From NCBI GenBank assembly GCA_963777165.1, contig CAVZPO010000010.1, forward strand, positions 9,856 through 73,855: a stretch of DNA of 64,000 nt, written 5' to 3'. The notes under the pieces are model-generated. The model had not been told where the DNA came from and did not search any database. It saw only the letters and a list, made by a program, of their open reading frames with translations. The position numbers and the translations under genes are program-made. This stretch comes from DYJB01 sp963777165 (GTDB taxonomy: Bacteria; Chloroflexota; Anaerolineae; Anaerolineales; E44-bin32). This document shows, one piece after another, positions 17,831 through 26,738 of the stretch (its first letter is position 1; every line of letters begins with the position of its first letter).

Positions 17831-18553
17831 ATGCAGAGGAGAATCTTGAACAGGATCCGCATCCATCGCCCACTGCTGTTGCTCTCAGCTCTCATCCTTG
17901 CCGCGTTGGGCTGCGGGCTTCCAAGCGGTTCCGGGCCGGCGCCCACTCCGGGTCCGCCCGCCACGCCGGCGATCTTCTTGCCCCCCGAGTGGACCCCTAC
18001 GCCTGCACCTCCTACGCCTGACGTGCCTGCAGACTGGCAGGAGTTCGAAGGCGGCCGAGTGCACTTGTGGCTGCCGGGGAGCTTCGAAGGCGGCGACATG
18101 GGGGCCAAGTTCCAAGCGATCCTGGAAACCCTAAGGACGCTGGGACCGGAGTTCGCGCAGACCGTCCAGGTCCTCGAGCAGAATCCGGACGTCTTCGTCC
18201 TGTGGGCCTTCGACCCACAGCCGGGACCCACGGGGTCCATCACCAACGTGAACGTCACCAGAGTAGACGTGCCCGAGGCCACCACGATCGATGACTACCT
18301 CGATGTGTCGATTGAGTTGCTGCCATCCTCCTTCGAGGTCATCGACCGCGGGATTGTGAACGTGGGCGACTATGACATGGGGAAGCTGGTGTTGAGCTCC
18401 AACGTTCAGGGTCTGCGAGGCATGTCCGTCGTCTACTCCTTCAGGGATGGCAACCAATTCTGGAATGTGACCTACTCCACCGGGGCAGACGAGTTCGTCA
18501 CTCGCTCGCCGGCATGGGGGCGGAGCATCTCCACCTTGCGAATGGGAGACTGA
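17831..18553 (+). CDS. Lipoprotein of unknown function between acsC and the RACo gene
   Basis: About 235 residues with a lipoprotein-type signal peptide: basic start, hydrophobic PLLLLSALILAAL, then GCGLPSG as the probable lipidation site at about residue 28. A Pro/Thr-rich linker (TPAPPTPDVP) follows, then a globular domain beginning DWQEFEGGRVHLWLPGSFEG that I do not recognise; a similar opening occurs in small PsbP/MOG1-like secreted domains. Two starts are possible: ATG 17831, or TTG 17846, which has AGGAG at the right distance. It is oriented with the acs genes but separated from acsC by a strong hairpin, so it may be a passenger rather than part of the pathway. Confidence 0.6.
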   Translation: MQRRILNRIRIHRPLLLLSALILAALGCGLPSGSGPAPTPGPPATPAIFLPPEWTPTPAPPTPDVPADWQEFEGGRVHLWLPGSFEGGDMGAKFQAILETLRTLGPEFAQTVQVLEQNPDVFVLWAFDPQPGPTGSITNVNVTRVDVPEATTIDDYLDVSIELLPSSFEVIDRGIVNVGDYDMGKLVLSSNVQGLRGMSVVYSFRDGNQFWNVTYSTGADEFVTRSPAWGRSISTLRMGD

Positions 18554-18693
18554 TGCCCGAGTCCTGCGCGAACTGGCGATGGCCGGAAGACCCCGCCGGG
18601 AAGCGCGGGACGGGGGCCTCGTGCACCGCGACTCGGTGGCGGAGGGACTTGCGCCTCCGTCCGGCCCTGATGGCCGGTCGGTCGGTGTGAGCG

Positions 18694-20634
18694 ATGCGGA
18701 TGGCGAACCACAAGGTCACGCTCCTGCCTGCGAACCAAACGGTCGAGGTCCCCACCGGGTCGCTCGTGGCGGAGGCCATCCAACAGGCCGGTCTGGAGAT
18801 CACGCAGCCGTGCGGCGGGCAGGGACGCTGCGGCCGCTGTGCCGTGTTCATCCAGGGCGACGGGGCGCGCCGCCGTTCGACCCTCCGCCTCTCGGCCGAA
18901 GATCTGGACTCGGGCTACGCCCTCGCATGCCAGACGGTGGTCGAGGGGGACCTGACGGTCACGATCCCCGAGCAGGAGCGCATCGAGCGCCGCCTCGTCA
19001 CCGACAAGACCGCCAAGACGATCGAAGTCCCCTTCCCTTACGAGCCAGGCCTGCAGGGAGTGCGCGCCTTCCGGCTGTACCTGCAGGAACCGTCGCTGCA
19101 GGACAATAAGGATGACCTGGGCCGGCTGCAAGTGGCCCTGGCTGCCGCGGGGTACCCGGCGGTCGATGTGCCGCTGACGCTGGTGCGACGGCTCGGGTCC
19201 GTGCTGCGCGAGTGTGACTGGTCCCCCTGGGTGGTGCTCGAGGTGGAGGCCTGGAACCAGCCGCAAGGGCCGGCGCGCCTGATCGACGCCGCCGCCGACC
19301 CGATCGAGCCCGTGGCGGTGGCCATCGATATCGGGACGACGACCGTCAGCGCCTATCTGGTCGATTTGACCACCGGCGAGGTGCTCGGCTCCTCGGCCGA
19401 GTACAACGGCCAGATCCAGTGCGGCGAGGATGTGATCTCGAGGATCATCTACGCCGGACGCGACGGCGGGCTCGCCGAGCTCGGGCAGCGCGTGCGCCAG
19501 ACCATCGCCGAGCTGCTGGAGCGTCTGCAGAAGCGCACCGGCGTGGCGCCGAGCCAGATCTACCGGGCGACCGTCGCCGGCAACACGACGATGATCCACC
19601 TGTTCCTTGGACTGCCGCCGGCGTCCATCCGCTTGGCACCATATATCCCGACGGTCAACATGCCGGCGCCGATCCTGGCGCACGAGATTGAGCTGGGGAT
19701 CCACCCGCTGGCCAGCGTCGACTGCCTGCCGGGCGTCGCCTCCTACGTCGGCTCCGACATCACCGCCGGCGTCCTGGCCTGCGGCCTTTCGGAGACCGAC
19801 CTGCTCACGCTGTTCATCGATGTCGGTACGAACGGCGAGATCGTGCTCGGCACACATGACTGGCAGGTGGCCTGCGCCTGTTCCGCCGGCCCGGCCTTCG
19901 AGGGCGCCGGCGTGGTGAACGGGATGCGCGCCACCGAGGGCGCGATCGAAGAAGTGTGGGTCAGCTCCGGAACCCTGGAGCCGACCTGGCGCGTGATCGG
20001 CGGCGGCAAGCCGCGCGGCATCTGCGGCTCGGGCCTGATCTCACTTCTGGCGGAGCTTTTCGTCACCGGCGTCATCGATCGGGGGGGCAACGTCAAGCTG
20101 GATCTGGACACGCCGCGCGTCCGGGAGGGCGCACACGGCCCCGAATACGTCATCGCCTGGGCGAGCGAGACCAGCACCGGGAGCGACCTGGCGCTGACCA
20201 AGGTGGATGTCGACAACCTGCTGCGCGCCAAGGCCGCCATCTTCGCCGGGTTCAGCGTGCTGGCCACCAGCGTCGGCGTGCGCCTGGAGGACGTCCAGCA
20301 GGTGTTGGTCGGCGGGTCCTTCGGCAAGTACATCAACGTCGAGAAGGCGATCCAGATCGGCCTGCTGCCTGACCTGCCCTGGGACCGTTTCAAGTTCCTG
20401 GGGAACACGGCCGTGCTCGGGACCTATCGCGCACTGCTCTCGCGCGACGAACGTGATCGCCTCGGCCAGATCGCCCGCGGCATGACCTATCTCGAGCTCT
20501 CGGCTGACAACTCGTTCTATGACGCCTTCACCGCGGCGCTCTTCCTCCCCCATACCGAGATCGCCCGCTTCCCCAGCGTCGCCGGCATCTGGGATCGCCA
20601 GGCTGGCGGCGAGGCGCAGGGAGGCGCAGCATGA
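18694..20634 (+). CDS. acsV: Reductive activator of corrinoid protein (RACo), ASKHA ATPase with 2Fe-2S domain
   Basis: A 646-residue protein that uses ATP to reduce inactive Co(II) corrinoid of CFeSP back to Co(I). Residues ~1-90 form a plant-type ferredoxin domain with C-x5-C-x2-C (PCGGQGRCGRC) and a fourth Cys in ALACQT. A linker domain follows. From ~205 the ASKHA ATPase fold appears: VAVAIDIGTTTVSAYLVDL (phosphate 1), LFIDVGTNGEIVLG (phosphate 2) and VLVGGSFGKYINVEKA (adenosine). The length and order match RACo of acetogens. ATG 18694 has a weak ribosome site; ATG 18700 is an alternative. The stop overlaps the ATG of the radical SAM gene, so the two are translationally coupled. Confidence 0.9.
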   Translation: MRMANHKVTLLPANQTVEVPTGSLVAEAIQQAGLEITQPCGGQGRCGRCAVFIQGDGARRRSTLRLSAEDLDSGYALACQTVVEGDLTVTIPEQERIERRLVTDKTAKTIEVPFPYEPGLQGVRAFRLYLQEPSLQDNKDDLGRLQVALAAAGYPAVDVPLTLVRRLGSVLRECDWSPWVVLEVEAWNQPQGPARLIDAAADPIEPVAVAIDIGTTTVSAYLVDLTTGEVLGSSAEYNGQIQCGEDVISRIIYAGRDGGLAELGQRVRQTIAELLERLQKRTGVAPSQIYRATVAGNTTMIHLFLGLPPASIRLAPYIPTVNMPAPILAHEIELGIHPLASVDCLPGVASYVGSDITAGVLACGLSETDLLTLFIDVGTNGEIVLGTHDWQVACACSAGPAFEGAGVVNGMRATEGAIEEVWVSSGTLEPTWRVIGGGKPRGICGSGLISLLAELFVTGVIDRGGNVKLDLDTPRVREGAHGPEYVIAWASETSTGSDLALTKVDVDNLLRAKAAIFAGFSVLATSVGVRLEDVQQVLVGGSFGKYINVEKAIQIGLLPDLPWDRFKFLGNTAVLGTYRALLSRDERDRLGQIARGMTYLELSADNSFYDAFTAALFLPHTEIARFPSVAGIWDRQAGGEAQGGAA

Positions 20635-21530
20635 CTCTGGCCGGCCTGCACCTCCTGCTCACCTACCGCTGCACGTTCGAGTGCGATCACTGTTTTGTGT
20701 GGGGGAGCCCAAAGCAGCAGGGAGTCTTCACCCTGGATCGAATCCGTCGGGCCCTCGATCAAGCATGCGATCTGGGCACGATCGAGTGGGTCTTCTTCGA
20801 GGGCGGCGAGCCATTCCTCTATCATCCGATCCTGGTCCAGGCAGCGCACGACGCCTCGGCCCGCGGCTTTCGAGTCGGCGTGGTGACCAATGGGTACTGG
20901 GCAACAACGGTCGACGACGCCCGCGTCTGGCTCGAACCGTTCGCCGGCCACCTGCATTCGCTGTCCGCCTCCACCGATGAGCTGCATTCCGATGAGCGGG
21001 TGAGTCACGAAGCGCTCAACGTTATGAACGCCTGCGAGGCGCTCGGCATCCCGGCCGATTTGATCGTGTGTGACCTGCCAGGCGGCGCCGAGCCTGAGGC
21101 GCGGCATGGTGCGCCGGTGGAGGGCGGATCGATCATGTACCGTGGGCGCGCCGCCGTCACGCTCGCTCCCAAAGCGCCGGCGCTCCCCTGGGACTCCTTC
21201 GACGAGTGCCCACACGAGCAGTTGGACGACCCCCGGCGCCTGCATCTCGATCCCATGGGCAATCTGCATTTGTGCCAGGGCCTGCTGATGGGGAACCTGT
21301 TCGAGCAGCCGCTTAAGGAACTCGTCCGCGCCTATCGGCCAAAGCAGCACCCGATCGTCGGCCCCCTGCTCCAGGGCGGACCGGCGGAAGTTGTGCGGCG
21401 CTACGCCGTCCCGCACACCGAGTCGTATGCCGACGCCTGCCACCTGTGCTACACGGCGCGCCTGGCGCTGCGGCCTCGATTCCGTGAAGTGCTCGGGCCG
21501 GGTCAGATGTACGGGGAGGGGTTGACGTGA
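20631..21530 (+). CDS. Radical SAM protein in the acs operon
   Basis: A 299-residue radical SAM enzyme with the cluster motif C-x3-C-x2-C at residues ~13-21 (YRCTFECDHCFV), the GGEP motif (FFEGGEPFLY) and a SAM-binding beta-strand region GVVTNGYWA. The C-terminal part has DPMGNLHLCQGLLMGNLFEQ and CHLCYTARLALRPRF, which resemble an auxiliary-cluster/SPASM-type region with few cysteines. Its substrate is unknown. It overlaps the RACo gene by four bases upstream and the toroid-protein gene downstream (GTGA), so the three are made together. A role in cofactor or protein modification for the corrinoid pathway is an inference from position only. Confidence 0.75.
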   Translation: MTLAGLHLLLTYRCTFECDHCFVWGSPKQQGVFTLDRIRRALDQACDLGTIEWVFFEGGEPFLYHPILVQAAHDASARGFRVGVVTNGYWATTVDDARVWLEPFAGHLHSLSASTDELHSDERVSHEALNVMNACEALGIPADLIVCDLPGGAEPEARHGAPVEGGSIMYRGRAAVTLAPKAPALPWDSFDECPHEQLDDPRRLHLDPMGNLHLCQGLLMGNLFEQPLKELVRAYRPKQHPIVGPLLQGGPAEVVRRYAVPHTESYADACHLCYTARLALRPRFREVLGPGQMYGEGLT

Positions 21531-22573
21531 GCCGCTCCGTCGATCCGGTGCTCGACTGGCTGCTCGAGAAGCGCGATCCCGGCGTGCGCGCCTTCGCGCT
21601 GCGCGATTTGGTGGGCGCGCCGGCCGACGATCCCGACGTGCTCGCCGCCCGGCGGGCGGCCCTGCGCACCTCGCCCGTGCTCGAGATTCTCGAAGCTCAA
21701 CAGCCGGAGGGTTGGTGGGTGAAGCCCGGCCCTGGCTACAGCCCGAAGTATCGGGGCACAGTCTGGTCGATGATCTTCCTCGGACAGCTCGGCGTCGATG
21801 GTGGTGCCCGGCGCGTGCGCCAAGGAGCCGACTACCTCCTCGATCACACTCGCGCCCGCGCCCCCTACGGCGGATTCTCCTACAACGGCACACCCGCGGG
21901 GCTGCTGCACTGCCTGGCGGGCAATCTGTGCGCCTCGCTGCTTGAGCTGGGCTTCGGCGACGACCCGCGGCTGCAGCAGGCGCTCGATTGGCTGGCGCGG
22001 AGCATCACCGGAGACGAGATCCAGCCGGCAGCCTCAGGGTTGAAGAGCGTGTCGAACGGACCAAGCGAGGTGGCGCGCTACTTCCGGTCCGGCAACTCCG
22101 GCCCGGGATTCCTGTGCGCGGCGAACAACCATTTCGCCTGCGCCTGGGGCGCCATCCCTGCGCTCGACGCGCTGAGCCGGATTCCAGCCCGCCGCCGGAC
22201 CCCCACCGTACGGCGGGCGATCGCGGCAGGCGAGGCATTCCTGTTCAGCCGCGATCCGGCTGCCGCCGACTACCCAACGCCCTACGGCGGCCCTCCCAGC
22301 CGAAGCTGGTTTCAATTCGGCTACCCGATGGGCTACGTGCAGGATGTCCTGCGCAATCTCGAGGTATTGACAGCGCTGGGGCATGGGCACGATCCCCGAC
22401 TGCGACATGCCGCTGATGATCTGCTCCGGCAGCGCGGCGGCGATGGGCGTTGGATGATGCGGTATTCGTACAAGGGTAAGGTGTGGCGGGACGTCGAGGC
22501 TAAAGGCAAACCGAGCAAGTGGGTGACGCTGCGGGCCCGACGGGTTCTGAAGCGGATGGGAGCGACGGTATGA
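21527..22573 (+). CDS. Prenyltransferase/squalene-cyclase-like alpha/alpha-toroid protein
   Basis: A 348-residue protein starting with GTG 21527. Repeating helical pairs and the Trp/Gly-rich segments QPEGWWVKPGPGYSPKYRGT, RAPYGGFSYNGTP, NNHFACAWGAIPAL and GDGRWMMRYSYKGKVW are typical of the alpha/alpha-toroid fold shared by terpene cyclases and protein prenyltransferase beta chains. The DCTAE/DxDD cyclase motif is absent, so terpene cyclisation is unlikely; a binding or scaffold role is possible. Its start overlaps the radical SAM stop and it ends 25 bp before cooC. Its consistent packing inside the acs cluster makes a link to the pathway plausible but unproven. Confidence 0.65.
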   Translation: MSRSVDPVLDWLLEKRDPGVRAFALRDLVGAPADDPDVLAARRAALRTSPVLEILEAQQPEGWWVKPGPGYSPKYRGTVWSMIFLGQLGVDGGARRVRQGADYLLDHTRARAPYGGFSYNGTPAGLLHCLAGNLCASLLELGFGDDPRLQQALDWLARSITGDEIQPAASGLKSVSNGPSEVARYFRSGNSGPGFLCAANNHFACAWGAIPALDALSRIPARRRTPTVRRAIAAGEAFLFSRDPAAADYPTPYGGPPSRSWFQFGYPMGYVQDVLRNLEVLTALGHGHDPRLRHAADDLLRQRGGDGRWMMRYSYKGKVWRDVEAKGKPSKWVTLRARRVLKRMGATV

Positions 22574-22598
22574 CCACCCATTGGAGGGGAGTGACGGT

Positions 22599-23366
22599 AT
22601 GACATTCACCATCGCACTGGCCGGCAAGGGAGGCACGGGAAAGACAACGGTGGCGGCGCTGCTGATCCGCGCCCTGACCCGGCGCACGACTCAGCCGGTG
22701 CTGGCCATCGACGCCGACCCGGCGACCAACCTGCATATGGCCCTCGGGCTGCCGATGCCCGCCACAGCCGGGGAGATCCGCGAGGGGATGCTGGACACGG
22801 CCCAGGCCGGCCAGCTCGGCGTCTCCATCAGCCGGCAGGATCATCTGACGCGCGAGATCCGCATGGCGCTCGAGGAAGGCGACCAGGTCGACCTGCTGGC
22901 GATGGGACGACCGGAGGGCCAGGGCTGCTACTGTGCCGTCAATCACCTGATGCGGCAGATCATCGACGAGCTCGGGCAAAGGTATGAATACGTGGTCATC
23001 GACAACGAGGCCGGCATGGAACACATCTCCCGGCGCACGACCAAGGACGTCGACCTGCTGCTGGTGGTTTCGGACCCGAGCCTGCGCGGGCTGCGCACGG
23101 CGGCCAGCATAGCCGAGATGGCCAGGGAGATCGAGGTCAATGTCCGCCGGGCGCTGCTGATCGTCAATCGGGTGGAAGGCGAGCTGACCCCCGAGCAGCA
23201 GGCGGCGATCGACGCCACCCGCCTGGAGGTGGCCGCCCTCATCCCGGCCGACCCGCGCGTCAATCAGCTCGACGCCCAGGGCCAGCCCTTGCTCCATCTC
23301 GACGGGGACTCACCGGCCTGCCGGGCCGTGGAATTGATGACCGACCGACTCATCCACCATGCCTGA
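22599..23366 (+). CDS. cooC: CooC-type nickel-insertion ATPase (first copy)
   Basis: A 255-residue MinD/SIMIBI-class ATPase that matures the nickel site of CODH or ACS. It has the deviant P-loop ALAGKGGTGKTT at residues ~6-17, VLAIDADPATNLHMALG (switch I region), the Cys-x-Cys motif GCYCAVNHLMR that binds metal at the dimer interface in CooC, and VVIDNEAGMEHISRRTTKDV (Walker B-like). ATG 22599 is preceded by GGAGGGGAG; an in-frame TTG at 22581 would add six unconserved residues. It lies between the toroid-protein gene and acsE. A 17-bp sequence around its start repeats the end of the previous gene (22558-22574 versus 22587-22603). Confidence 0.88.
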   Translation: MTFTIALAGKGGTGKTTVAALLIRALTRRTTQPVLAIDADPATNLHMALGLPMPATAGEIREGMLDTAQAGQLGVSISRQDHLTREIRMALEEGDQVDLLAMGRPEGQGCYCAVNHLMRQIIDELGQRYEYVVIDNEAGMEHISRRTTKDVDLLLVVSDPSLRGLRTAASIAEMAREIEVNVRRALLIVNRVEGELTPEQQAAIDATRLEVAALIPADPRVNQLDAQGQPLLHLDGDSPACRAVELMTDRLIHHA

Positions 23367-23383
23367 GCCCAAGGAGGAACTGC

Positions 23384-24307
23384 ATGTATAAGATCGGGGA
23401 GAACATCCACATCATCGCGCCCAAGGTGAAACAGGCCCTGACCGATCGCGACGGGGCGTTCTTTGTCGACCTGGCCCGCCGGCAGCAGGCGGCGGGTGCG
23501 GACGTAGTGGACCTGAACATCGGGCCGCAGAAGAAGGCCGGCCCCGAGGTGGTCGACTGGCTGGTGGACGTCATGCAGGAGGCCGTCCCCGGCATGACCA
23601 TCTCGCTCGACACGACCAACCTGGCGGCGATCGAGGCCGGCCTGAAGAAGATCGGCTCGAATTCGATCATCAACTCGACCTCGGCCGAGGAGGAGCGGCT
23701 GGCCAACGTCCCGCCCCTGGCCGCCCGCTACGGGGCCAAGCTGATCGCCCTGTGCATGGAGAAGAGCGGCATCCCGGTCAGTGCCGATGCCCGGGTCTCC
23801 ATCGCCATGGAGAAGCTGATCCCCCGCGCCCAGGAAGTGGGCATTCCGATGGCCAACCTGCTCGTCGATCCGCTGATCCTGACAGTTTCCGGCTGCCAAG
23901 AGTACGTTCCGCAGGCGATTGAAACCGTGCGCATGGTTAAGATGGTGATGGACCCGGCGCCGATGACCGTCGTCGGGCTGTCCAATGTGTCCAACCAGGT
24001 CCCGGCGGAGATGCGCCCGCTGATCAACCGGGTCTACATGGTGATGTTGATGGGCGCCGGGCTCGACGCCGCCATCTTGGACCCGCTCGATGCGGACCTG
24101 ATGGCGCTTATCCGCCTGATCGAGGGCCGCGATGCCAGCACGCCTCTGGGTGCCCTGTACCTCAAGCTTTTCGACGCCGTGGCCGCCGTGGGCGAGTTGC
24201 AGCACGAGGACGTGGACCATTCGGACCCGAGACAGGCAGAAGTCTGGAAGACGGTCCAGGTGCTGCTCAACAAGGTCATCTATACCGACTCGTACCTTCG
24301 GTTGTAG
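23384..24307 (+). CDS. acsE: Methyl-tetrahydrofolate:corrinoid iron-sulfur protein methyltransferase
   Basis: Transfers the methyl group of 5-methyl-THF to Co(I) of AcsCD. It has 307 residues, longer than the ~262 of the Moorella enzyme, mainly through a longer C-terminus. The pterin-binding TIM barrel shows YKIGENIHIIAP (first strand, with the conserved Asn), GADVVDLNIGP, ISLDTTN, NSIINSTSAEEER, MTVVGLSNVSNQVP and GLDAAILDPLDADLM, all standard for the methyltransferase branch of the pterin-binding family. The frame is clean. AAGGAGG is present upstream of ATG 23384, 17 bp after cooC. A hairpin (24336-24358) follows. Confidence 0.93.
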   Translation: MYKIGENIHIIAPKVKQALTDRDGAFFVDLARRQQAAGADVVDLNIGPQKKAGPEVVDWLVDVMQEAVPGMTISLDTTNLAAIEAGLKKIGSNSIINSTSAEEERLANVPPLAARYGAKLIALCMEKSGIPVSADARVSIAMEKLIPRAQEVGIPMANLLVDPLILTVSGCQEYVPQAIETVRMVKMVMDPAPMTVVGLSNVSNQVPAEMRPLINRVYMVMLMGAGLDAAILDPLDADLMALIRLIEGRDASTPLGALYLKLFDAVAAVGELQHEDVDHSDPRQAEVWKTVQVLLNKVIYTDSYLRL

Positions 24308-24335
24308 AAGCGGGGAGGGGATCCCGCCGGACATC

Positions 24336-24358
24336 GGCTGACGGCTCGGCCGTCGGCC
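24336..24358 (+). terminator. Hairpin downstream of acsE
   Basis: GGCTGACGGC, loop TCG, GCCGTCGGCC forms a 10-bp stem with one G-T pair, 29 bp after the acsE stop. No U-run follows and the next gene starts 13 bp later, so partial attenuation is as likely as full termination. Confidence 0.4.
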
Positions 24359-24371
24359 AAGGAGCAACCCT

Positions 24372-25737
24372 ATGCCGAAATCGGTTCCGCCTGTAGACGT
24401 CGAGGCGCTTCTGGCCAAGGCCACGAAGCCCTCCGCGGATGCGATGGTGCTGCATCCGTTCTACCGCGGCAAAGTCGAGGTCGCGCTCAAGTGCACCATC
24501 CGCGATTTCAATGACTTCGCCATCTGGTACACGCCGGGCGTGGCCGCCTCCTGCCGGGCGATCGCCGAGGACGTGGACCTGGTCTACGAGCACACCCACA
24601 AGTGGAACACCGTCGCCGTGGTGTCGGACGGCACGCGCGTCCTCGGCCTGGGCGACATCGGGCCCGAGGCCGGACTGCCGGTGATGGAGGGCAAGGCGCT
24701 GCTGTACAAGTACCTGGGCGGCGTCGACGCCTGGCCGATCATGCTCGACACCAAGGACCCGGACAAGATCATCGAGACGGTCATGCTGATCCAGCCCGGC
24801 TTCGGCGGGGTCAACCTGGAGGACATCTCGAACCCCAAGTGCTTCCGGATCCTGGACACCCTGCGGGCCCGGGCCGAGATCCCGATCTGGCACGACGACC
24901 AGCAGGGAACCGCCACCGTCACGTTGGCGGGGCTGATCAACGCCCTGAAGATCACCGGGCGCAAGATCGGCGATGCCCGGATTGTCTTTGTCGGTTCGGG
25001 CGCCTCCAACGTCGCCTGCGCCCGCCTGATCTTCTCTCACGGCGCCGACCCTGCCAAGTGCATGGTGGTCGACAGCAAGGGAATCCTGCACAAAGGCCGC
25101 ACCGACCTCGAGATGCGCAAGGCCGAGTACGTCGACAAGTGGAAGATGTGCCAGACCACCAACGACGAAGGCCGCCAGGGCGGGATCGCCGAGGCGATGC
25201 GGGGCGCCGACGTGCTCATCGCCCTGTCCAAGTCCGGCCCGGACGTGATCATGGCGGACTGGGTGCGCGCCATGGCGCCCGATCCGGTCGTCTTCTGCTG
25301 CGCCAATCCGGTGCCGGAGATGTGGCCGTGGGAAGCGCAGGCTGCCGGAGCGGCGGTCGTCGCCACCGGGCGCTCGGACTTCCCCAACCAGGTCAACAAC
25401 TCGCTGCGGCTTCCCGGGCATCTTCCGCGGGACGCTCGACGTGCGGGCGACGACGATCACCGACCCGATGTGCATCGCCGCCGCCCTGGCCCTGGCTCGG
25501 GTATGGCCGAGGAGAAGGGCCTGCGGCCGGACTACATCCTGCCCAACATGGACGAGTGGGAGGTCTTCCCACGCGAGGCGGCCGCCGTGGCGATGAAGGC
25601 CATCGAGGAGGGCGTGGCGCGCAAGAAGATGACCTACGAAGAGGAACTCAAGAACGCCGAGGAGATCATCGGCCGTTCCCGTCGGCTCACCAAGACGCAT
25701 GATGGACAACGGGTTCATCCCCGAGGCGCCGGTCTAG
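24372..25737 (+). CDS. NAD-dependent malic enzyme family protein, about three frameshifts
   Basis: Oxidative decarboxylation of malate to pyruvate, or a related malate-handling step. The N-terminal malic domain is intact: IWYTPGVAASCRAIAED, WNTVAVVSDGTRVLGLGDIG, GLPVMEGKALLYKYLGGVDA and NLEDISNPKCFRIL. The NAD-binding domain follows with ARIVFVGSGASNVACARLI. After 25408 the frame must be shifted to recover the conserved FPGIFRGTLDVRATTITDPM, again near 25500, and again near 25700 to end LTKTMMDNGFIPEAPV at TAG 25737. The total is about 453 residues, the size of bacterial small-form malic enzymes. It may supply or drain pyruvate next to acetyl-CoA synthesis. Confidence 0.82.
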
Positions 25738-25761
25738 CCGGCCGCGCGACAGAAGGAGACC

Positions 25762-26670
25762 ATGATGCATGACCTGATCATCCTGGGCGGAGGCCCGGCC
25801 GGCCTGACGGCCACCATCTACGCGCTGCGCAAGCGCCTGGACGTCCTGCTCATCACCCGCGACCTCGGCGGCAAGACCAACTACCGCCTGCAGTTGCCGT
25901 TCGTCGAGAAGCACCTGGTCATCACCGGCGAGGAGGTCGTCAGCCGATTCGCCAATGAAATCGAGTACCTCGAGTTCGCCCGCGTGCTCGACAAGGCCGT
26001 CAAGGTCACCAAGACGGCCAAGGGGTTCCAGGTCGAAACGCGCGGCGGGGAGACCTACGAGGCCAAGGCGCTGATCATCGCCACCGGGGCGCTGGGCCAG
26101 CGTCTGCAGGTGCCTGGCGAACAGGAGTACATGATGCGCGGCCTGTGCTACAGCGCCGTGTCGTACGCGCCGCTGTTCATCGAACGCCAGACCGCCGTCA
26201 TCGGCGACGGCGCGCTGGCCCTGCGATCGACCGCCGAGCTGGCGCGCATCGCCGCCAAGGTCACCCTGGTGGCGCCGACCCACGGCGAGCTCGATACGCC
26301 GATGGGCCGCCGGGTGCTGGCCTCCAAGAACGTGCAAGTGCTGGAGGGCTACCAGGTGCAGGCGGTCAAGGGCGACGAGTATGCCCGGCGGATCGTGATC
26401 GCCAAGGACGGGAAGAGCCGCGAGCTGGAAGCCGACGCGTTCTTCGTCGAGCTCGACCTGGTGCCCCAGTCGGAAATCGTCGGCAGCCTGGTGGAGCTCG
26501 ACGGGGGAAAGCGCATCAAGGTCGACGCCCGCAACCGCACCTCGGCGGAGGGCGTCTTCGCCGCCGGCGACGTCACGGATGTGATCTCGGAGCAGGTGCT
26601 GATCTCGGTCGGCGAGGGTGCCAAGGCGGCTCTGGCCGCTTACGAGTACCTGCTGCAACGGGCCGACTGA
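25762..26670 (+). CDS. Thioredoxin-reductase-like FAD/NAD(P) oxidoreductase without CxxC
   Basis: A 302-residue two-dinucleotide-fold flavoprotein. The FAD motif LIILGGGPAGLTATIYALRK is at the N-terminus, ALIIATGALGQRLQVPGE at ~residue 110, a second nucleotide site AVIGDGALALRSTAELARI, and the C-terminal FAD motif GVFAAGDVTDV. The length and layout are those of TrxB, but the active-site CxxC between the domains is reduced to a single Cys (MRGLCYSAVSY), so it cannot act as a normal thioredoxin reductase. It may pass electrons from NAD(P)H to ferredoxin or another partner; the ferredoxin gene 0.8 kb downstream is a candidate. AGAAGGAGACC precedes ATG 25762; ATG 25765 is equally possible. Confidence 0.75.
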   Translation: MMHDLIILGGGPAGLTATIYALRKRLDVLLITRDLGGKTNYRLQLPFVEKHLVITGEEVVSRFANEIEYLEFARVLDKAVKVTKTAKGFQVETRGGETYEAKALIIATGALGQRLQVPGEQEYMMRGLCYSAVSYAPLFIERQTAVIGDGALALRSTAELARIAAKVTLVAPTHGELDTPMGRRVLASKNVQVLEGYQVQAVKGDEYARRIVIAKDGKSRELEADAFFVELDLVPQSEIVGSLVELDGGKRIKVDARNRTSAEGVFAAGDVTDVISEQVLISVGEGAKAALAAYEYLLQRAD

Positions 26671-26680
26671 GCGATCCCAC

Positions 26681-26717
26681 GCCGACGCGGGCGGGCGGAG
26701 CGCCTGCCCGCGTCGGC
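26681..26717. terminator. 17-bp hairpin after the flavoprotein gene
   Basis: Outer arms GCCGACGCGGGC (26681-26692) and GCCCGCGTCGGC (26706-26717) are perfect; the loop itself pairs five further positions (one G-T) around GAG. It begins 11 bp after the stop. No U-tract follows, so it is called a terminator on strength and position only. Confidence 0.5.
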
Positions 26718-26738
26718 TACCGATGAGGAGCCGCAGGG

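Noticed and set aside
18472..19857. Minus-strand open frame of about 461 codons over the RACo gene
   Set aside because: Antisense shadow; the plus strand has intact ferredoxin and ASKHA motifs.
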